A stretch of DNA of 44,794 nt from NCBI GenBank assembly GCA_027592275.1, contig JAQCKF010000026.1, forward strand, positions 1 to 44,794, in the 5' to 3' direction. Numbering within the stretch: position 1 is the stretch's first letter; the number at the start of each line of letters is the position of its first letter. Shown piece after piece: positions 1-9,053 of this stretch. The stretch comes from Pseudomonadota bacterium. GTDB lineage: Bacteria > Pseudomonadota > Gammaproteobacteria > Pseudomonadales > Pseudohongiellaceae. Under the pieces are notes generated by a model. It did not search any database. It was not told the origin of the DNA and was given only the letters and a program-made list of their open reading frames with translations. A program made the position numbers and the translations under genes.

Positions 1-1
1 G

Positions 2-61
2 GTCGTAGGCTCTTGTGCTAGCGCGGATGCGGAGAATATGGCGCCGCTAGTAGAAGAATGA
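2..61 (+). CDS. Possible 3' end of an upstream gene (partial)
   Basis: One frame is open from the window edge to a TGA at 59-61 and ends in residues MAPLVEE. The other two forward frames contain stops. Nineteen codons are too few to identify a family, and an open frame this short can occur by chance. Confidence 0.2.
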   Translation, partial: VVGSCASADAENMAPLVEE

Positions 62-382
62 GTGAAAGAACGCGATTCGAGGCTGAGCTGCAGCGCATAC
101 AAGACTCCGAGGGATATTTTTATTAATTTTTAATTACGAGTTATGCGGCACTGGCCGGGCGAAATTGAGCGTAAGTATGCACATATTCGACCAGCTATAA
201 AATCAGCTGTAGGGCCTTATTTGTGACTTTTTGTAATGTGTTCAGGTAGTGCTGCTTTGCGCTTGTTCCGGGAATTGAGGATAATGGCTCCCTGCGAAGG
301 AAGCGGGCCCCCAAGGGAAGACTGGGGCCAGCCGACAAATCCAAATAGCTTGAATTCGTCTTTAAGTAGACAGAGGTTTTAA
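62..382 (+). other. Leader/intergenic region upstream of the ETF-QO gene
   Basis: This stretch has no convincing long gene. It holds a small inverted repeat (GGCCCC at 306-311 with GGGGCC at 324-329) and a 32-codon open frame starting at ATG 284 whose TAA (380-382) directly abuts the ATG of the next gene. The Shine-Dalgarno GAGG for the next gene lies at 373-376. No clear -35/-10 pair was found. Confidence 0.3.
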
Positions 383-2041
383 ATGCAACGTGAATCCATG
401 GAAGTCGATGTAGTCATTGTAGGTGGTGGGCCAGCAGGATTGTCCACGGCGTGTCGGCTTTTGCAGTTGGCGAAGGAAGCGGAGACTGAGATTTCGGTCT
501 GCGTACTCGAGAAGGGCTCAGAGGTAGGAGCACATATCTTGTCGGGCGCGGTTTTCGAACCTTCGGCACTGAATGAATTGTTTCCAGACTGGCAGGAAAG
601 GGGGGCTCCTTTAAATACGGCGGTAACAGGAGACGATGTCTACTATTTACCCTCTGCTGAGAAGTCCTTCAAATTCCCGGGACTATTCGTTCCGAGACCG
701 ATGCACAACGATGGTAACTATATTATTTCCTTAGGCAACCTCTGCCGCTGGCTGGCGGAACAGGCGATGGAGCTGGGCGCGGAGGTCTTTCCGGGCTTCG
801 CGGCCGCGGAAATTCTTTACAATGAAGACGGCAGTGTTAAAGGTGTTGCGACTGGAGACATGGGCGTCGATGCCAATGGCGAGCAGAAGGCTTCTTTTGA
901 GCCTGGATTCGAGTTTCATGCGAAGTACACGATTCTGGCCGAAGGCTGCCGCGGTCACTTGGGCAAGGAATTAATCGAAAAATTTCAACTCGACAAAGAT
1001 AGCGACCCACAACACTACGGTTTGGGCCTCAAGGAAGTTTGGGAGATTCCAGAGGAGCAGCACAAGGAAGGCCTGGTCGTGCATACGGTAGGCTATCCTA
1101 TGATTCATGATAGCTTTGCGGGCACCAGCGGTGGATTCCTGTATCACGTAGAGGGCAATCAGGTATCTCTCGGTCTCATCGTGGATCTCGGCTATGAGAA
1201 TCCACACATTAGTCCCTTCGATGAATTTCAGAAATTCAAGCAACACCCTACTATCAAGCAATACATAAAAGGCGGCAAGAGAATAAGTTATGGCGCGAGG
1301 GCGCTCATAAAGGGCGGCCTAAATTCCTTGCCGAAGATGACATTCCCAGGCGGTCTGCTCATCGGATGTGATGCGGGTACGATGAACGCGGCCAAGATTA
1401 AGGGCAGTCATACCGCCATGAAGTCTGGAATCATCGCGGCAGAAACATTGTTCGCCGCACTGAGTGCCGAATCGACCGAGAAAGAGCTGGTCGATTACAC
1501 GACGCGTTTCGCCAATTCCGATCTGCATGATGAGCTGCATAAGACGCGAAACTTTGGTCCGGAGTTTCACAAATTTGGTTTTTGGTTAGGCAGTGCACTG
1601 ACTTTTATTGAGCAGAATATCTTCTTCGGGAAATTCCCGCTGACATTTCATGACAAGTCGCATAACTATGCACAGATGAAACTGGCGGCAGACAGCCCCA
1701 AAATTTCGTATCCGAAAGCCGACGGTAAGATTAGTTTCGATAAGTTATCTTCGGTGTTCCTATCGAATACGAATCATGCGGAAGACCAGCCCTGCCATCT
1801 GCAGTTAAAGGACTCAGCTATCCCCATAGAACACAACTTACCGCTCTATGATGAGCCAGCTCAGCGCTATTGCCCTGCAGGCGTGTATGAAGTTGTTGAA
1901 GAGGCGGACGGGAGTAAGAAATTCCAGATTAACGGCCAGAACTGTGTGCACTGTAAGACCTGTGATATCAAAGATCCCTCGCAGAATATCCACTGGGTAG
2001 TACCAGAAGGTAGCGGTGGGCCGAATTATCCAGCCATGTAG
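383..2041 (+). CDS. Electron transfer flavoprotein-ubiquinone oxidoreductase
   Basis: This membrane-associated iron-sulfur flavoprotein passes electrons from reduced ETF (fed by acyl-CoA and other dehydrogenases) to the ubiquinone pool. The N-terminus carries the FAD dinucleotide motif VIVGGGPAGLS near residue 11. The C-terminus carries the single 4Fe-4S ligand set, Cys497, Cys521, Cys524 and Cys527, ending in the family-typical VPEGSGGPNYPAM. At 552 residues it is the usual full length. The ATG at 383 has GAGG seven bases upstream; an in-frame ATG at 398 is a weaker alternative. No etfA or etfB lies next to it in the window, so its electron donor must be encoded elsewhere. Identification is secure at family level. 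Confidence 0.95.
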   Translation: MQRESMEVDVVIVGGGPAGLSTACRLLQLAKEAETEISVCVLEKGSEVGAHILSGAVFEPSALNELFPDWQERGAPLNTAVTGDDVYYLPSAEKSFKFPGLFVPRPMHNDGNYIISLGNLCRWLAEQAMELGAEVFPGFAAAEILYNEDGSVKGVATGDMGVDANGEQKASFEPGFEFHAKYTILAEGCRGHLGKELIEKFQLDKDSDPQHYGLGLKEVWEIPEEQHKEGLVVHTVGYPMIHDSFAGTSGGFLYHVEGNQVSLGLIVDLGYENPHISPFDEFQKFKQHPTIKQYIKGGKRISYGARALIKGGLNSLPKMTFPGGLLIGCDAGTMNAAKIKGSHTAMKSGIIAAETLFAALSAESTEKELVDYTTRFANSDLHDELHKTRNFGPEFHKFGFWLGSALTFIEQNIFFGKFPLTFHDKSHNYAQMKLAADSPKISYPKADGKISFDKLSSVFLSNTNHAEDQPCHLQLKDSAIPIEHNLPLYDEPAQRYCPAGVYEVVEEADGSKKFQINGQNCVHCKTCDIKDPSQNIHWVVPEGSGGPNYPAM

Positions 2042-2149
2042 CCCTCCAATAGAAGGCTTGGGACAGGTTTGCGGTTTTTCTTTAAGCCCTGAGCTTTGAC
2101 ATGCTAAAGTAATACGCTGGAATTCTTCTCGTTAGTCCGGTGAATCTGC

Positions 2150-3706
2150 ATGTTTCGTCAACTATCAGCGATCCCTCCAAGTCTACTGCTGGTGCTCTGC
2201 ATTTCGCTGGCGTTGTTCTCATCCTCGAGCTCTGCACAGGAGCAAGTGCTCAGAGATCGCTGGGTCGAAGTACGCAGCGATAATTTTCATATCTACAGTC
2301 AAAAATCTTCCAGGCAGACGAGCCGTTTTGCGAGTGAGCTGGAAATTTGGCGTCAAGTCGCCTCTTTTACAATTTCGGGAGTCAATAGCCTTCCCAAGGC
2401 AAGTATTCCCAATCTGGTATACCTATTCAATGATGTAGAGACATTGCAAACTTTTGTCGCTACCGATGAGCCCGCTTTTTTCTCTGCTACCCCGCGCGCA
2501 AATTTTTTGGCCTTCGCGTTCGATGAGGAGGGTTCAACCACGCTAGGGCTTCATCACTATGTTCACTTTCTCGTGCGTAATTTCAATGATTTGAGTCTGC
2601 CGCGCTGGTATGAAGAAGCGCTCGCCGGCTATCTAGCTCGCGTGCAAGTAGATGGAGACGACGTCGAGTTAGAGCGCTTCAGTCGCGCCGGCAGTGAAGT
2701 GCTCGCTAATGTTTCTGAGTTGTTTTCGATGGATCGACTTCTCTATAGCGATGCTGCCCTAGTGTCACCAAGGACTATTCAGTTCGCGAACCTGAAATCT
2801 AGCGCCTTGCTGCACTATTTACTGCACGCCTATGAAGGTGAAGGCTTTGCTGACCGAAGAGAGGAATTACAAAGTTATCTGGAATATTTGTTGGAAGGGC
2901 GCAACCCTCGCTATGCCTATGACCGTTCATTTGAAGTTACCACCAAGCAGCTCGACGAAGAACTGCACAACTATTTATTAGCTAGTTCCAGGTCAGCGGG
3001 CACGGTCCAGGTCGATGTTCTGATCGAGGTGCAGATTCAGGGCGGTGGTTCCATTGAGGGAGCTCCCTTGGCGTCGGCGCTCGCGGAACTCGCGCTTAAT
3101 TCTGGGAATGCGGAGGTTGCGCAAGCAATGTTCGAACTCGTCGTGGAGCAGGATGCAGGATTCGCGCGCGGACTGTCTGGTGTCGGCGACGCTTTGCGCA
3201 TGAGTGAGATCGAAGGCATGGATCAGCGCATTGCCAGATACTTTATCGAGGCTGCCGAGTTGGCGCCACAGGATCCCACTATCCTATTGGACTATGGCGA
3301 GTATTGGGAGAGTGAGTTAGAGAATTGTGAAAAGGTGTGGCCCAGGAGTGAGAGGCAACAGATTACCGCAGATGTGTACGAATCCTTCAATCGCGCTCTA
3401 GAAATTAGGCCGCACAGTGCAGAAGCGAATCTCGCCATGGGTGAGTACTATCTCTTGCTGGGAAATGAATGGGAGCAGGGCGTTGTTTATCAACAGCGAG
3501 CTTTCGAGTTATTGCCCGCGGACACTTTTATCTTGGAGCAGGCAGTTCGATACGCTATTGCTGCCGATCAATTTGAAGAAGCCGAACGATTAATAGTTGA
3601 GCTAGCTCAGCCTATTCACTTTTTCGGAGAACCTGGCTGGGTGACGGCGCTGCGTGAGAGGTTGCTTAGAAAAAGGCGCGGCGAACCATATGATGTTTGT
3701 GAGTAG
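2150..3706 (+). CDS. Exported protein: degenerate gluzincin-like region plus TPR-like repeats
   Basis: The first ~29 residues form a signal peptide ending SSSSSA before QEQ, so the product should be periplasmic or secreted. Residues 38-165 resemble the peptidase-like domains found in bacterial TPR proteins. HHYVH at 135-139 is followed by PRWYEEALAGYL at 151-162, the arrangement of a zinc HExxH plus a downstream Glu helix. The catalytic Glu is His here, so peptide hydrolysis is doubtful although metal binding may remain. The C-terminal half has helical TPR-like segments (for example around 312-345 and 405-480). It is the first gene of a three-gene run of exported proteins, with 7 bp to the next. 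The domain call comes from motif reading only, and the function is unknown. Confidence 0.7.
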   Translation: MFRQLSAIPPSLLLVLCISLALFSSSSSAQEQVLRDRWVEVRSDNFHIYSQKSSRQTSRFASELEIWRQVASFTISGVNSLPKASIPNLVYLFNDVETLQTFVATDEPAFFSATPRANFLAFAFDEEGSTTLGLHHYVHFLVRNFNDLSLPRWYEEALAGYLARVQVDGDDVELERFSRAGSEVLANVSELFSMDRLLYSDAALVSPRTIQFANLKSSALLHYLLHAYEGEGFADRREELQSYLEYLLEGRNPRYAYDRSFEVTTKQLDEELHNYLLASSRSAGTVQVDVLIEVQIQGGGSIEGAPLASALAELALNSGNAEVAQAMFELVVEQDAGFARGLSGVGDALRMSEIEGMDQRIARYFIEAAELAPQDPTILLDYGEYWESELENCEKVWPRSERQQITADVYESFNRALEIRPHSAEANLAMGEYYLLLGNEWEQGVVYQQRAFELLPADTFILEQAVRYAIAADQFEEAERLIVELAQPIHFFGEPGWVTALRERLLRKRRGEPYDVCE

Positions 3707-3713
3707 GTAAACT

Positions 3714-5177
3714 ATGAAGAAATATTTCCTAAGCTATAAAACTTTACATTACGCGAATGCGTTAGTTGTTGCTGCGCTCGTATTTTTTCCCGCGTTGGTT
3801 GCGGCGGAATCGTTAGATGAAGGGGTACTCGAAGACGCCTTTTTGCTCACACTCTCCGATGCTCTCGGCGCTTATGATATTGATGTCACGTCTAACTTGA
3901 ACTCGCGAGAAGTAATGCGCCAACGTATTCAGCGTCCAAGGCTCGGGCGCTTTCCGGACTTGCCTACGGACAGTCTCGCTAGTAGTGAGGAAATTGCAAA
4001 CTGGGAGACCGCCTATCTGGAATCAGAGATAGGGGGCGTGGCAATCTTGCTTGATGAGATTCCAGCAATAACTACTGAGGTCTTCACTGGCCGTTGGCTG
4101 GACAGTGATGGTGAGAAGCGCCTGTTCATTACATTTTTCCAAGACGACTTAGCCGCCGCGGAAAAACTAGCCGATGTTGTGTCCGCTTATGGCCATGTTA
4201 GCGATTTATATTTTGGTGCAGAGCATGTCGCTGCCGCAGGTCAGCTGTATGCGACCGCAGCGCAGCGTCTGGCGATAGATAGTCGCTCCGCGCGTAGATA
4301 TCGTAGCGAAGTAACCGAGCTAGATTTCCTCGGCGAACGCGTGCGTAGGAAAAGTACCTCCTTGTTTGTCGATGACGGGAACAGAGGCGACGACTCTCAA
4401 GCGCGCAGGGAGCCTTCGGTGTTCCTTAAAGAAACTCTCGGCGATGAATTCAATCAATCGACTATAGAGGCGATCATCGTGCCTGGGGGCGTTGCTCTTG
4501 GTGAAATTGCGAGTCTGAATTTCGTGCCTAGCGATTTGATTTTTGACGGTAAAGAGTTGATGTTAGTCGGTGAGGATGGTGAGAATTGGCGGCTGCCAGA
4601 GATTGACTTGGCAGATGCGAAAGCCTTGTTCGATTATGTGACTAGATCGGAAGCAATCAACTCCGACGCTATCGTAGATATAGATGGCGAGGGCCGGGTG
4701 CGAATATCCTCGGCACTGCGCGATACCGATGTAGGGTTTGCGATCATGCATGCTGATACGCAACCGTTCGAATTCGTGTCAAATTTGCCGGTTACGAAGA
4801 GTGTGATCATTGATAGTGGAGTAGACTGGCAGCAAGTGGAAAAGGGCGAGCCGTTGCAGTTTGAGGTCGATTATGAGGTGCGATTTCTCTCGGCGGACAA
4901 TATGCGTATCGCTCAAACCCGGGCAGCGCTGAAGTATGAGTATGCATCAGAGCGGGAAAGTTCAGAATATTCAGATAGTTGGGGTAGATATGTAGGCCGA
5001 TTGGACGACAATCTAGATTATTCCGGTCTAGGTCAAAGTATGGCAGGAGTGGCGACCTACGCAGGCTGGCTAGGCTTGTTCCGGCGCTTGCATGAGGATC
5101 AAGTGAGTTTTTTGCGTGGCCGTTATCAATTCATGAAAATAGATAAGTCTGGCAAGAGAACACCGAGTCGATATTAA
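3714..5177 (+). CDS. Exported protein of unknown function
   Basis: I do not recognise this 487-residue protein. Residues 1-31 are a signal peptide (MKKYF..., hydrophobic core, ALVAA before ESLD), so it should leave the cytoplasm. No transmembrane segment follows. The mature part is acidic and mixed alpha/beta in appearance, with no cysteine-rich or obvious catalytic motif. A Tyr-rich patch, EYASERESSEYSDSWGRY, lies near the C-terminus. It begins 7 bp after the preceding gene and ends 5 bp before the next, so the three are almost certainly co-transcribed and probably act together in the envelope. A scaffold or substrate role beside the two TPR proteins is inference only. Confidence 0.65.
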   Translation: MKKYFLSYKTLHYANALVVAALVFFPALVAAESLDEGVLEDAFLLTLSDALGAYDIDVTSNLNSREVMRQRIQRPRLGRFPDLPTDSLASSEEIANWETAYLESEIGGVAILLDEIPAITTEVFTGRWLDSDGEKRLFITFFQDDLAAAEKLADVVSAYGHVSDLYFGAEHVAAAGQLYATAAQRLAIDSRSARRYRSEVTELDFLGERVRRKSTSLFVDDGNRGDDSQARREPSVFLKETLGDEFNQSTIEAIIVPGGVALGEIASLNFVPSDLIFDGKELMLVGEDGENWRLPEIDLADAKALFDYVTRSEAINSDAIVDIDGEGRVRISSALRDTDVGFAIMHADTQPFEFVSNLPVTKSVIIDSGVDWQQVEKGEPLQFEVDYEVRFLSADNMRIAQTRAALKYEYASERESSEYSDSWGRYVGRLDDNLDYSGLGQSMAGVATYAGWLGLFRRLHEDQVSFLRGRYQFMKIDKSGKRTPSRY

Positions 5178-5182
5178 CTGCT

Positions 5183-6406
5183 ATGAGCAATATTATGAAT
5201 CGAGCATCTCAGAGAATTAGAGGTATCGCAGTCGCTGCGCTGTCTGCTGCTCTGATGAGCTGTTTCGGTATTGATATTGATACCCAGTTTGCTCAAGATG
5301 AAAATATTCACGCCGCAATAATTGAGCAAAACGCAGATCGTTACGCCGAAGTTGATCCCCTGTATATCTCGAATGAGGTTAAGCAGCTTGTTGATTCCTA
5401 CATCCATCCAAGAGATGGAGATGAAGCCCGCATAGATAAACTGCAAGATATCCTCTATGGCGAAGATTTTCTGCATATTCAATATTCAAGTGAGCAGACA
5501 CACACTGCTATGGAAGCGTACTACGCGCGAGAGGGCAACTGCCTGGGTGTTATGAATTTGTATATAGCGATGGCACGCTATCTGGGTTTGGATGCAGATT
5601 TTCAAACTGTCGATGTGCAGCCTAGTTGGGATCTCCGCGGCGATTTACTCGTGCTTAGTCAGCATATCAATGCCAGTGGCAAGATTAGTTCTCGACGAAC
5701 CTACGTCGTCGATTTCACGCCCGAGATTTCGTTGCAACAGCTCACCTCTAGTGTCGTGTCTGATGGAATTGCGCGTTCTCTTTACTTTAATAACTTGGGT
5801 GTTGAGGAGCTTATCGAAGGGAATCTCGAGGATGCGCTTGTGTATTTCAAGAACGCGCTGTTCTTGAATGAAGATTCGTCTATTGCATGGAATAATATTG
5901 GCAGTAACTATAATCGATTGGGGAAGGAAGAGTTCGCGGAGTATGCCTATCGCATGGCGTTTAGTATCGATAGTAACAACGCAACGGCGATCAACAACCT
6001 CGCCAAACACTATCGCCGTTCTGGTGCTCTTGGCCTGGCTCAAGAATATGAAAGGGCTATAGAGCGTTTCAACAATAGGAACCCTTACTTCCATTTTGCA
6101 CAAGGTAGCGTGGAATTTGATGCTGGAAATTTCGACGAGGCGCGCAAGTCCTTTCGAAAAGCCGTACGTCTAAAAGAAGAGGAGCCGGATTTTTACTACG
6201 CTCTGGCTGGTGCCTATCTGCGATTGGGAAATGAGCCTGAGGCGCAGCGCTGGGCGGATACGGCTGGGAGAATTTTGTCATTGTATGACAATATCTACCA
6301 GCCGAGTAACAACAAGGTAAAGATTATTGATTCGTCTACTATCCTACGCGACTCAAGCCCCAGCTTTAGTGTATTCGCACCGGGGGCTAGAAAAAACCGT
6401 AACTAA
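5183..6406 (+). CDS. Predicted lipoprotein with transglutaminase-like domain and TPR repeats
   Basis: The N-terminus has a lipobox-like ALMSC, with Cys27 as the likely lipidated residue. Residues ~105-180 read as a transglutaminase-like (papain-fold) domain: Cys120 in AREGNCLGVMNLY, His161 in LSQHINA and Asp177 in YVVDFTP form a plausible catalytic triad. Such domains act as proteases, amidases or cross-linkers in bacteria. From ~200 onward there are four or so TPR units (NNLGVEELIEGNLEDALVYF, WNNIGSNYNRLGKEEFAEYA, and so on). It is the third gene of the exported cluster, 5 bp after its neighbour. The start at 5183 is the first ATG; 5195 is also possible and neither has a strong Shine-Dalgarno. 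The substrate is unknown. Confidence 0.7.
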   Translation: MSNIMNRASQRIRGIAVAALSAALMSCFGIDIDTQFAQDENIHAAIIEQNADRYAEVDPLYISNEVKQLVDSYIHPRDGDEARIDKLQDILYGEDFLHIQYSSEQTHTAMEAYYAREGNCLGVMNLYIAMARYLGLDADFQTVDVQPSWDLRGDLLVLSQHINASGKISSRRTYVVDFTPEISLQQLTSSVVSDGIARSLYFNNLGVEELIEGNLEDALVYFKNALFLNEDSSIAWNNIGSNYNRLGKEEFAEYAYRMAFSIDSNNATAINNLAKHYRRSGALGLAQEYERAIERFNNRNPYFHFAQGSVEFDAGNFDEARKSFRKAVRLKEEEPDFYYALAGAYLRLGNEPEAQRWADTAGRILSLYDNIYQPSNNKVKIIDSSTILRDSSPSFSVFAPGARKNRN

Positions 6407-6432
6407 GTGCTGCCTCCACTACTGCTGATTTC

Positions 6433-7014
6433 TTAGTTCAAATTAGCATCTTGCCAGTAACGCGTGCCCTTGATAGTCGCTTGCAGAGCTAGGCCACTTT
6501 GGGTCAATTGATACACCGTTACATTATCCAGGATCGCTTCTCCACTTACAGAGCCACCTAAATCTCCGGCCTTCGCTGCCGCATCTGCCTGTCCACCAAC
6601 CGATATGCCTACATCCAAGAAGCGTTCAAGTGCGTCATTGTTATGGAAGACGAAGATGGCGCGAAAGTCTTTCACCCCTGCGCCGATGCCGATGCCAACT
6701 TCACCCATGCGCATATAAGTGTCGCTGCCGTTGGCTCGAACTACGCCGATACCCCCACCAAAACTGGCTAGGATAAGATTAATATTTGCGTTGGAAAATA
6801 CCGCATAGCCACTCGCACTTGCTATCTGCGCTCTCGTGTCGGGCTTAACTGAATACAGTTGTGTGAGTACTTCCTGGCGCATGTCTTGAATAGCCTGCCT
6901 GCGTTCGCTAGGGGTTCCTCGCGTCATGCCTGTAGCCGTACAAGAGGCTAGAAATAGCAGTAGCAATACGCAGGTGATAAGTCTGGCTGGCATAGTGCCT
7001 GTCTTAATATTCAT
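6433..7014 (-). CDS. SYLF (YSC84-type) domain lipoprotein
   Basis: This is a 193-residue protein with a lipoprotein signal (LLLLFLASC, Cys near residue 23). The SYLF/YSC84 domain, known in other proteins for lipid binding, covers most of the rest, with the glycine-rich GYAVFSNANINLILASFGGG and GEVGIGIGAGVKDFRAIFVF signatures. It probably sits in the outer or inner membrane facing the periplasm. A longer open frame extends upstream to 7167, but that part overlaps the acyl-CoA synthetase gene. The ATG at 7014 has GGAG eight bases upstream and begins the signal peptide, so it is preferred. It lies 22 bp downstream of the synthetase gene and may be co-transcribed with it. The physiological role is not known. 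Confidence 0.85.
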   Translation of the reverse strand: MNIKTGTMPARLITCVLLLLFLASCTATGMTRGTPSERRQAIQDMRQEVLTQLYSVKPDTRAQIASASGYAVFSNANINLILASFGGGIGVVRANGSDTYMRMGEVGIGIGAGVKDFRAIFVFHNNDALERFLDVGISVGGQADAAAKAGDLGGSVSGEAILDNVTVYQLTQSGLALQATIKGTRYWQDANLN

Positions 7015-7036
7015 GCTCGCTTCTCCAGTATAGAAT

Positions 7037-8920
7037 TTAGTTAACTTCACTCGTAAATATGTATCCTTCGACAAGTTTCTTAACTTCGTCAATCTTAGTC
7101 TTGTCGGCCACATCGATACTGAGAACCAGTCCTCGTTTCTTCTGAATTTCGCTCGTAATAGTCGCATCTAGTGACTCCTTCGCTAGTAATTCACGAACAA
7201 CTTGCTCTGAAATTTTTTGACGTAGAGTCGGTCGAAATATTTTACCGACAGCGGTGAGCGGCATCGCATCTATAAACTCGATTCTTTTTGGAATCGCCGC
7301 GCGTTCAGACATTGAGCTGGCGCAGTGATCGATAAGCTCGATCTCGGTTACATCGCTATTAGCTACCTTCACCACATAAGCCATAGGTAACTCGCCCGCA
7401 TAGGGGTCGGGCAATCCTATTGCAATGGATGTCACTACGTCGGTGTGGACATTGAGCGGTTCCTCGATCAACTCGGGGTCGATGTTGTGGCCACTGCGGA
7501 TAATGAGATCCTTGGCGCGTCCTGAGAGATAGAGGAAACCTTCGGCATCCATGTAACCAATATCACCGGTATTGAACCAACCATCCTCGATCCATGCGCA
7601 GGCATTATCGACATTGCTCTTATAGCCCTCAAATACCTGTGGGCCTTTGACTAGTATGACGCCGCTCTCACCTAACGGGCAGTCTTTAATGACTGTAGTT
7701 CCATCGAGCTGGGTAATGCGAATCTCTGAATAGGGTACGCGCATGCCAACGCTGCTCGGTGGTTGAATAAGTGGAGCGCGTGAAATTAGCGCCGTAGTTT
7801 CGGTCATGCCATAACCATTGCCTACCTCTACGCCAAAATTCTTCTCGAAGCTAAGCTCGAATGGTAGTGAGAGGGGGGCAGCACCCGAATTAATATTGGT
7901 CAGGCAGCTGATGTCGGCATCGCCTACCGGTATATCTGCTAGTGCCATAAGTACAGTTGGAACGGCTGAGAATTGTTTTACCTGGAAACGCTCGACGTGA
8001 TTCCAAAAGTTCTTCATCGCTACCGGCGAGCGAAACCCACCAGGGGTCATCAATACAATGCGATAGCCTACCGCAAAGGCAGCGACACCTTGAATTATGC
8101 AGCCATAGATATGAAACAACGGCAGCCCACAAAGCACGGTATGCCGTTCCATGTGCGCTGTATAGACTTGCATCAACTGTCCTAAGAATGCCATGTTGCC
8201 GTGAGTCAGTTGAGCCAGTTTGGGTCGGCCAGTCGTGCCTCCCGTATGGAAGTAGGCGGCCGTTTGGTCGCCGGAGAATTTTCTACCACTGGTTAGCGAT
8301 GCACCATCCATCTTTGCGATAGACGAGTCAAAATCTAGGATGTCGAAATTTCCTTTAGATAACTCTGCAGACTCTGGATTGCAAAGCCCGGGTATATTGA
8401 CTTCCAATAGTGTGGTCACGCCTGTGCACTCGGATACGGCCGCGCGCACTTTTTCATTGATGTCGCTATGCTGGGATTGCGCGAGGCAGATGACAATCTT
8501 GGCATTGGCCGCTGTAATAATTTCGGCAATGTGCTCTGCTTCTAACATAGGGTTGATTGGATTGGAGATGCCGGCTGCTTGGGCGCCCCAAATAGCAAAA
8601 TGAGTCTGTGGCAATATTGGCAAGATAATGGAAACAGCATCGTCTGCAGCTACGCCAAGCTCGTTTAGTAGGTTTGCTGTGCGTGTAACCTGTGCCCCTA
8701 ACTCGGCGAAGCTGACTGTTTGTGCAGGTTCATCGGGCAGTCCCTGTAATAAAAACTCCAGTGCGGCTTCATCCCCGAAGCGATCCGCGCTGTCCTTTAT
8801 CAAATTGTAGCTGTCGGTATAGGGGAATTGCTCAGTTAGCGGGGTTTTCTCAAATGCCTCTACATCGGCAATGGTTTCCATGACGGGTTCGGGAGTCGGT
8901 AGTTGCGACAGATCAATCAA
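7037..8920 (-). CDS. Acyl-CoA synthetase (AMP-dependent synthetase/ligase)
   Basis: This enzyme activates a carboxylic acid to an acyl-adenylate and then to the CoA thioester. All ANL-superfamily core motifs are visible: the P-loop YFHTGGTTGRPKLAQ, the A5 motif NGYGMTETTA, the hinge region GWFNTGDIGYMDAEGF followed by LSGRAKDLIIRSGHNI, and the C-terminal Lys in LTAVGKIFRP. At 627 residues it matches the longer fatty-acyl/aryl-CoA ligases. The substrate cannot be read from sequence. The best start is TTG at 8920, because AGGAG lies eight bases upstream; the first in-frame ATG is at 8881 without comparable support. Together with the ETF-QO gene nearby it hints at fatty- or organic-acid oxidation, but the two genes are not in one operon. 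Confidence 0.9.
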   Translation of the reverse strand: MIDLSQLPTPEPVMETIADVEAFEKTPLTEQFPYTDSYNLIKDSADRFGDEAALEFLLQGLPDEPAQTVSFAELGAQVTRTANLLNELGVAADDAVSIILPILPQTHFAIWGAQAAGISNPINPMLEAEHIAEIITAANAKIVICLAQSQHSDINEKVRAAVSECTGVTTLLEVNIPGLCNPESAELSKGNFDILDFDSSIAKMDGASLTSGRKFSGDQTAAYFHTGGTTGRPKLAQLTHGNMAFLGQLMQVYTAHMERHTVLCGLPLFHIYGCIIQGVAAFAVGYRIVLMTPGGFRSPVAMKNFWNHVERFQVKQFSAVPTVLMALADIPVGDADISCLTNINSGAAPLSLPFELSFEKNFGVEVGNGYGMTETTALISRAPLIQPPSSVGMRVPYSEIRITQLDGTTVIKDCPLGESGVILVKGPQVFEGYKSNVDNACAWIEDGWFNTGDIGYMDAEGFLYLSGRAKDLIIRSGHNIDPELIEEPLNVHTDVVTSIAIGLPDPYAGELPMAYVVKVANSDVTEIELIDHCASSMSERAAIPKRIEFIDAMPLTAVGKIFRPTLRQKISEQVVRELLAKESLDATITSEIQKKRGLVLSIDVADKTKIDEVKKLVEGYIFTSEVN

Positions 8921-9053
8921 GGGGTGTTCTCCTGGTTCTAGCTAATACTTTTTTGCAATGCCTGGCCGGCCCGAATTTCGTGACATTCAAGCAGGTTTTC
9001 TTTGCGGCAATTTATAGCACGGAATTGGATAATAGGGCTGGGTAATTGTGAGA

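Noticed and set aside
2096..2101. TTGACA upstream of the exported cluster
   Set aside because: There is no -10-like box at 16-18 bp; the nearest (TAATAC) is only 8 bp away.
7015..7167. N-terminal extension of the SYLF lipoprotein frame
   Set aside because: It overlaps the 3' end of the acyl-CoA synthetase gene. The ATG at 7014 has a good Shine-Dalgarno and starts the lipoprotein signal.
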